A program made the translations under genes and the position numbers. A stretch of DNA of 8,737 bases from Candidatus Nomurabacteria bacterium (GTDB lineage: Bacteria > Patescibacteriota > Minisyncoccia > Phycocordibacterales > UBA918). The stretch spans positions 1-8,737 of the forward strand of contig CALRHO010000028.1 of the NCBI GenBank assembly GCA_943359405.1, written 5' to 3'. Shown here piece by piece: positions 6,066-8,737 of this stretch (position 1 is the first letter of the stretch; each line of letters starts with the position of its first letter). Under the pieces are notes generated by a model that had not been told where the DNA came from, did no database searches, and saw only the letters and a list, made by a program, of their open reading frames with translations.

Positions 6066-6119
6066 AGGCTGCAAACTTGCTTACAGCCTCTCCTCGTGGC
6101 CTAGAGTATACACGAGGGG
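6066..6119. repeat. Two further hairpins beside the quasi-palindrome
   Basis: First, aggctg (6066-6071) pairs with cagcct (6084-6089). Directly after it, ctcctcgtg (6090-6098) pairs with cacgagggg (6111-6119, one T-G wobble) around a 12-nt loop. Together with 5940-6051 this makes a continuous run of stem-loops in the non-coding stretch from 5926 to 6120. Neither is followed by a T-run. Confidence 0.55.
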
Positions 6120-6144
6120 GTGAGGTTTTCAATTTCGCGCAGTC

Positions 6145-6153
6145 TGGTATGGT
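6145..6153 (+). promoter_or_regulatory. Candidate extended -10 promoter for the phosphatidyltransferase gene
   Basis: TG-g-TATGGT (6145-6153) matches the TGnTAtnnT form also seen before the L10 leader and the terminal regulator. Initiation near 6160 leaves about 20 bases of leader containing a purine-rich site (gaagggg, 6166-6172) seven bases before ATG 6180. Confidence 0.45.
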
Positions 6154-6179
6154 GGAGGTAGACTGGAAGGGGAAACCGC

Positions 6180-6773
6180 ATGTACTTTACGATCTTCAAC
6201 GTGCTTAACCACCGAGCCGGAAGCTTTGTGGCCAAGCACACACCGACATGGATTACTCCAAATGGTATCTCGTGGTCGCGACTGGTGGCCGGCCTGCTGA
6301 TGCTGCCAGCCTTGGCAATCTCGCCCACACTGGTCTTTGCTATCTACACGTACGGGTGTGTGAGTGACTGGTGGGACGGGCAGGTAGCGCGCCAGCGTGG
6401 TGTGGCAAATGATCCGCAGGGGAAGCGACTTGATGAGCTCACTGACAAGGTGCTGGTGGTGCTAACGCTCGTTGTCCTTGCCTACCTCGGCCCGGCGTCG
6501 GTGGGTGGCCTCGTTTTTTGGGGTGTGGTCGCCGTCCTGGGGCGGGACCTCGTAGTCACCGTCCTGCGGTGGTATGACCAAGTGTGGGCCAAGGCGCAGC
6601 CATCACTACCACTCGCGAAAGCCAAGACTGGCTTCTTGATGGTGGGCTGTGGCCTACTCATTTTGGGTGGACCATTTCTACCGGTGGGGACGGTACTGGT
6701 GGCGATAGCTACTGGCTGCGCACTTGTATCGGGTGTGCAGTACGGGCGGTCGTTTGTGTACCGGGCGCGCTAG
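6180..6773 (+). CDS. CDP-alcohol phosphatidyltransferase (PgsA-like)
   Basis: 197 residues. It carries the complete family signature D-x2-DG-x2-AR-x9-G-x3-D-x3-D: D63, D66-G67, A70-R71, G81, D85 and D89 (PF01066). The aspartates bind the two divalent metals and activate the acceptor alcohol, which attacks the CDP-linked lipid and releases CMP. Hydrophobic segments at about 34-60, 90-110, 112-126 and 150-185 fit the usual six-helix membrane fold, and TPNGISW (26-32) resembles the PNxxT/S-R segment of phosphatidylglycerophosphate synthases. The acceptor (glycerol-3-phosphate, inositol phosphate or other) cannot be fixed from motifs, so no gene symbol is given. The gene has its own promoter, ribosome-binding site and terminator and appears monocistronic. 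Confidence 0.85.
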   Translation: MYFTIFNVLNHRAGSFVAKHTPTWITPNGISWSRLVAGLLMLPALAISPTLVFAIYTYGCVSDWWDGQVARQRGVANDPQGKRLDELTDKVLVVLTLVVLAYLGPASVGGLVFWGVVAVLGRDLVVTVLRWYDQVWAKAQPSLPLAKAKTGFLMVGCGLLILGGPFLPVGTVLVAIATGCALVSGVQYGRSFVYRAR

Positions 6774-6787
6774 TATCAGGTGCAATC

Positions 6788-6830
6788 AAGGGGAGCGCGA
6801 TGGAGCCATCCGTCGCGCCCTTTTCTTTTC
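6788..6830 (+). terminator. Rho-independent terminator after the phosphatidyltransferase gene
   Basis: gcgcgatgg (6795-6803) pairs with ccgtcgcgc (6810-6818) with one T-G wobble around loop agccat; flanking aagggg/cctttt extends the stem past a bulged a6794, and ttttcttttc follows. Confidence 0.8.
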
Positions 6831-6839
6831 TATAAAGCC

Positions 6840-6848
6840 TGGTATAGT
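6840..6848 (+). promoter_or_regulatory. Extended -10 promoter of the rplJ-rplL operon
   Basis: TG-g-TATAGT (6840-6848) sits just after the upstream terminator and before the L10 leader. The hexamer 17 bases upstream is pyrimidine-rich and not a good -35, so the TGn extension probably compensates. Confidence 0.6.
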
Positions 6849-6854
6849 AGTCCG

Positions 6855-7028
6855 CATCAGGCTCATGACAGCTGGTCGGATGGCGCAAAGGCCATTCCGG
6901 TAATGCTCCGCTTGGAGCGCCCGCCGAGGTCCAATCTATCTTGTAGTTTGGGGTCGAAGCCTAGGGTCGTGCGATAGCTTTTCGCTCGATCGTGGGTCTG
7001 ATATTTAATTACCCGTAACTTCCAAATT
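6855..7028 (+). promoter_or_regulatory. Ribosomal protein L10 leader (autoregulatory 5' UTR)
   Basis: About 175 non-coding bases separate the promoter from rplJ. They contain gctcc-gctt-ggagc (6905-6918), followed by cccGCCGAGGTcc (6920-6932); GCCGAGG next to a hairpin is the most conserved sequence I recall for L10 leaders. In known cases the L10(L12)4 complex binds this leader, mimicking its 23S rRNA site, and represses the operon. No open frame occupies the stretch. The identification rests on position and this motif, not on a covariance search. Confidence 0.65.
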
Positions 7029-7511
7029 GTGGCAATTACGAAAGCAAAGAAGGAGACCATTCTCGAGAAGCTCGAGGGTATCCAAAAAGAGGCCGCATCA
7101 ATTGTGTTCGTGCACTACAAGGGTCTTACCCTCGGAAACACGACTGCGATGCGGAAAAGCCTCCGCGAGAAGGGCGTTGGTTACTTTGTAGCCAAGAAGA
7201 CTCTCATGAAGCGCGCGTTTGGCGACACCTTTACGGGCACCATGCCCGTGCTCGATGGCGAAATTGCCGTCGCGTACAGCACTGACGCCATTGCACCAGC
7301 TCAGAGTGTTAAGGAGTTTGCAGACAAGTTCAAGGACAACCTCACCATTGTGGGCGGTGTCTTCGAAGGTGTATACAAGGATAAGGCGGAGATGACGGAG
7401 ATCGCTTCGATCCCACCACTACAGACTCTCCGTGGCATGTTTGCACAGCTCATCAACTCACCACGTCAGCGCTTTGCGGTGGTACTCAGCGAGGTGGCAA
7501 AGACGAAATAA
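7029..7511 (+). CDS. rplJ: 50S ribosomal protein L10
   Basis: 160 residues from GTG 7029, the only sensible start because the family's N-terminus (MAITKAKKETILEKL) begins exactly there. L10 binds 23S rRNA at the base of the ribosomal stalk through its N-terminal domain (VHYKGLTLGNTTAMRKSLRE and FVAKKTLMKRAF, about residues 28-65) and carries L7/L12 dimers on its C-terminal helix (LINSPRQRFAVVLSEVAKTK, 141-160). Length is at the short end of the bacterial range, so the helix may hold only two or three dimers. No Shine-Dalgarno sequence precedes the GTG (acttccaaatt). It is followed 114 bases later by rplL, the standard pairing, with an L10-type leader in front. Confidence 0.97.
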   Translation: MAITKAKKETILEKLEGIQKEAASIVFVHYKGLTLGNTTAMRKSLREKGVGYFVAKKTLMKRAFGDTFTGTMPVLDGEIAVAYSTDAIAPAQSVKEFADKFKDNLTIVGGVFEGVYKDKAEMTEIASIPPLQTLRGMFAQLINSPRQRFAVVLSEVAKTK

Positions 7512-7625
7512 ACTGAAGAAAAGAGCGTAGCGACTATTCTGAATTTTCGTCCCGATTTCTTTTACCCAAAAAACGCTGGACGGACTAAGTCGAACATTCA
7601 CTAAATACAAGAAATAACTATTACT

Positions 7626-7985
7626 ATGACAAACGAACAAATTATCGAAGCTGTAGAGAAGATGACCGTGCTCGAGCTCAATACGCTCGTCAAGGCAATC
7701 GAGGAAAAGTGGGGTGTATCAGCGGCAGCGGTAGCGGTAGCAGCTGGTCCAGCTGCTGGTGCTGCTGAGGAGCAGAGCGAGTTCAAGGTTGAGCTTACCG
7801 ACGGTGGTGCTCAGAAGATTGCCGTTATTAAGGTAGTGAAGGAGGTGCTTGGTCTTGGTCTCAAGGAGGCTAAGGACATGGTAGACGGCGCTCCATCAGT
7901 ACTCAAGGAGGGCATGAAGAAGGAGGATGCTGAGGCCCTCAAGACGAAGCTCGAAGAGGCTGGAGCCAAGGTAACTCTTAAATAG
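7626..7985 (+). CDS. rplL: 50S ribosomal protein L7/L12
   Basis: 119 residues. N-terminal dimerisation domain (about 1-31, helical, [20 protein letters not shown]), short Ala/Gly-rich hinge (about 33-49), and C-terminal factor-binding domain (52-119) with the conserved [20 protein letters not shown] helix region that recruits EF-G, EF-Tu and other GTPases. It forms the flexible ribosomal stalk on L10. Start ATG 7626 matches the family N-terminus; no good Shine-Dalgarno site is present (aagaaataactatt). Codon bias is strong (aag, gag, ctc, ggt), as expected for a very abundant protein. The last eight codons and the stop form the left arm and loop of a long hairpin (7960-8008). Alternating Gly/Ala hinge and length are normal. 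Confidence 0.98.
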   Translation: MTNEQIIEAVEKMTVLELNTLVKAIEEKWGVSAAAVAVAAGPAAGAAEEQSEFKVELTDGGAQKIAVIKVVKEVLGLGLKEAKDMVDGAPSVLKEGMKKEDAEALKTKLEEAGAKVTLK

Positions 7986-8008
7986 TTTTAAGAGTTACCA
8001 GGCTCCAG
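7960..8008 (+). other. Long hairpin with the rplL stop codon in its loop
   Basis: Outer arms 7960-7967 and 8001-8008 pair over 8 bp; inner arms 7970-7982 and 7987-7999 pair over 13 bp, separated by an aa/a internal loop. The apical loop is tagt (7983-7986), which contains the TAG stop. There is no T-tract. The left arm is coding sequence for the last residues of L7/L12. The right arm also has an alternative pairing, ggctc (8001-8005) with gagcc (8008-8012). Confidence 0.85.
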
Positions 8009-8135
8009 AGCCGCAGCGTTGTCTTTCCGTTTTTTCCTAAAGCGGAAAGACCGCGAGGCAGGCCCGCGAGCACTTACTAGAATTGGAGCGTAAGCGAACA
8101 ATTATAGTTAGTGACTTGTGGGGGAACTAAAGTCA
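8002..8135 (+). repeat. Structured intergenic element, copy A
   Basis: First of two related units behind rplL. The head (8002-8021) matches copy B (8207-8226) at 17 of 20 bases. A 9-bp hairpin follows (gtctttccg 8021-8029 with cggaaagac 8043-8051). Then cgcgagcactta (8065-8076) is identical to B. Next comes an imperfect stem, 8071-8085 with 8099-8113, whose 13-nt loop starts GAG and ends GCGAA. The tail (8108-8135) matches B at 25 of 28 bases and includes gtggggga. The stem between conserved segments differs from B but still pairs. Its class (RNA gene, 3'-UTR structure or mobile repeat) is unknown. Confidence 0.75.
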
Positions 8136-8207
8136 CCCTTAAATAATTCTTTCAGAATTATTTGGAAAAAACCGGCACGTGCCGGTTTTTTCTTTGGGTG
8201 ACTTTAG
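8127..8207. repeat. 12-bp stem enclosing a hairpin and a terminator
   Basis: ctaaagtcaccc (8127-8138), the tail of copy A, pairs perfectly with gggtgactttag (8196-8207), just before and into the head of copy B. Inside are a 9-bp hairpin (aaataattc 8141-8149 with gaattattt 8155-8163) and the terminator palindrome at 8166-8191. Confidence 0.85.
8166..8192. terminator. Perfect 26-bp palindromic terminator after rplL
   Basis: aaaaaaccggcac is followed directly by its exact complement gtgccggtttttt. Symmetric A and T runs allow termination in either direction. It is the probable end of the rplJ-rplL transcript if polymerase passes copy A. Confidence 0.9.
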
Positions 8208-8429
8208 CGCCAGAGGCGGAGCGTTGCGAGAAGCGCCTCAAAGCGCGACGAGCCGCGAGCCGGGTGAGAAGTGACTCAATGTCACTTCGCAAGACTCATT
8301 GTGGGCTTTTAGAAGCGAAGCGAGAAAAGACCCAATGAGTGGACTGAAGCTGTAAGCTTCGCGAGCACTTAGAAGATTTGAGTCAAAGGCGAAAAATCTA
8401 CTTAGTGACTCGTGGGGGAGCAAAAGTCA
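8207..8429 (+). repeat. Structured intergenic element, copy B
   Basis: The same head, mid-segment and tail as copy A (head 8207-8226, cgcgagcactta 8360-8371, tail 8402-8429), but with extra hairpins in the middle: gaggcg/cgcctc (8213-8239), gaagtgac/gtcacttc (8268-8288), and a long stem 8294-8310 with 8325-8340 (loop agaagcgaagcgag). gaagct/agcttc (8346-8360) folds just before the conserved segment. The terminal stem 8366-8379 with 8394-8407 has a 14-nt loop starting GAG and ending GCGAA, as in A. No credible coding frame covers it. Confidence 0.75.
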
Positions 8430-8450
8430 TTCCCGAGTAATCACTACTTG

Positions 8451-8499
8451 CCAATTACCAAAAAAACCCGGCTTATGTCGGGTTTTTTTAGTAATTTGG
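8451..8499 (+). terminator. Terminator after structured element B
   Basis: aaaaaacccg (8461-8470) pairs with cgggtttttt (8479-8488) around an 8-nt loop that may close further. Flanking ccaattac (8451-8458) and gtaatttgg (8491-8499) extend the stem with one bulged base. Each of the two elements therefore has its own terminator behind it. Confidence 0.85.
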
Positions 8500-8561
8500 G
8501 AAAGGGGAATAAACCACAAACTACACCCGCTTGGCTGTGAAGACACAGGCTTCCTCTTCTG

Positions 8562-8570
8562 TGCTATACT
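8562..8570 (+). promoter_or_regulatory. Extended -10 promoter of the winged-helix regulator gene
   Basis: TG-c-TATACT (8562-8570) gives a predicted start near 8577 and a leader of about 13 bases before ATG 8590. No Shine-Dalgarno site is seen in that leader (cgcatttcctgct). Confidence 0.6.
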
Positions 8571-8589
8571 CGCGCACGCATTTCCTGCT

Positions 8590-8737
8590 ATGTCTGACCC
8601 ACTGGCCATCTTGTTCGGAAGCCCGGCACGCGTCAAACTCCTGCGTTTTTTCCTGTTTAACCCCTCCAAGGAATTTACCTTCGACGATATGTGTCGTCGC
8701 GCTCGGCTCGTGCGTCGTACGGCGCGGGTAGAGATTG
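8590..8737 (+). CDS. Winged-helix transcriptional regulator (N-terminal part; runs off the window)
   Basis: 49 codons are visible, without a stop, from ATG 8590. The start MSDPLAILFGSPARVKLLRFFLFNPSKEF is the pattern of short winged-helix DNA-binding proteins widespread in Parcubacteria: a first helix with S-x-A-R-V-K-L-L-R-x-F, then FNP and a second helix beginning FTFDDMCRRARL, with the recognition helix region following at VRRTARVEI. In archaeal- and MarR/ArsR-like relatives this fold binds operator DNA as a dimer. The assignment is from family resemblance; regulated genes cannot be inferred. It has its own promoter and is separated from the rplL region by a terminator. Confidence 0.7.
   Translation, partial: MSDPLAILFGSPARVKLLRFFLFNPSKEFTFDDMCRRARLVRRTARVEI

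Noticed and set aside
7512..7625. Hidden gene or regulatory element between rplJ and rplL
   Set aside because: I see no terminator, promoter, coding frame or clear stem there beyond chance; it looks like a plain spacer.
8238..8669. Two minus-strand frames in the rplL downstream region
   Set aside because: They cover hairpins and terminators of the structured elements and show no protein-like pattern or start signals.
8531..8731. 66-codon plus-strand frame overlapping the terminal gene
   Set aside because: It spans the promoter and runs out of frame with the winged-helix gene, which has the better start and family motif.
1..8737. UGA recoding, as in some CPR lineages
   Set aside because: All confident genes are continuous with UGA as stop, including the hydrolase ending in TGA, and tryptophans are encoded by TGG.

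Overview
The window reads like an ordinary chromosomal stretch of a Patescibacteria (CPR) bacterium, most likely in or near the Parcubacteria. This is an inference from gene content and style: a short winged-helix regulator of the 'LFGSPARVKLLR' type, a DUF1360 membrane protein, few Shine-Dalgarno sites, at least one apparently leaderless start, a compact tRNA-Pro without encoded CCA, and dense stem-loops between genes. UGA behaves as a stop, so the standard bacterial code fits.

Layout. 1-696: the 3' end of a large, highly biased-codon surface/S-layer-like protein, followed by three stacked hairpins, the last a strong terminator. 796-1617: a REP-associated tyrosine transposase (RAYT, Y1/HUH family) flanked by GC-rich palindromes of one sequence family, with the downstream palindrome block tandemly duplicated (64 identical bases, 69-base period). 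1706-4384: a large secreted LCAT-like alpha/beta hydrolase with a visible Ser-Asp-His triad, overlapped by a four-TM protein (4381-4809). Next comes what looks like a second, decayed copy of that membrane protein (4828-5197). 5221-5802: a 32-residue one-helix peptide and a DUF1360 protein. 5822-5925: a bidirectional terminator shared with a minus-strand tRNA-Pro(GGG). 5940-6119: a 112-bp quasi-palindrome and two further hairpins. 6180-6773: a CDP-alcohol phosphatidyltransferase. 6788-7985: terminator, extended -10 promoter, L10-type leader, rplJ (L10) and rplL (L7/L12), the autoregulated ribosomal stalk operon.

7960-8500 is the most unusual part. The rplL stop codon sits in the apical loop of a long hairpin. 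After it come two diverged copies of a structured element (8002-8135 and 8207-8429) whose outer segments are conserved while a stem between them differs with paired (compensatory) substitutions. They are separated by a perfect 26-bp terminator palindrome nested inside a 12-bp stem. The window ends in the first 49 codons of a winged-helix regulator with its own extended -10 promoter.

The genes do not form one pathway. The functional groups are envelope/surface proteins (surface protein, hydrolase, small membrane proteins, phospholipid enzyme), the ribosomal stalk, and repeat biology (RAYT/REP and structured intergenic elements).
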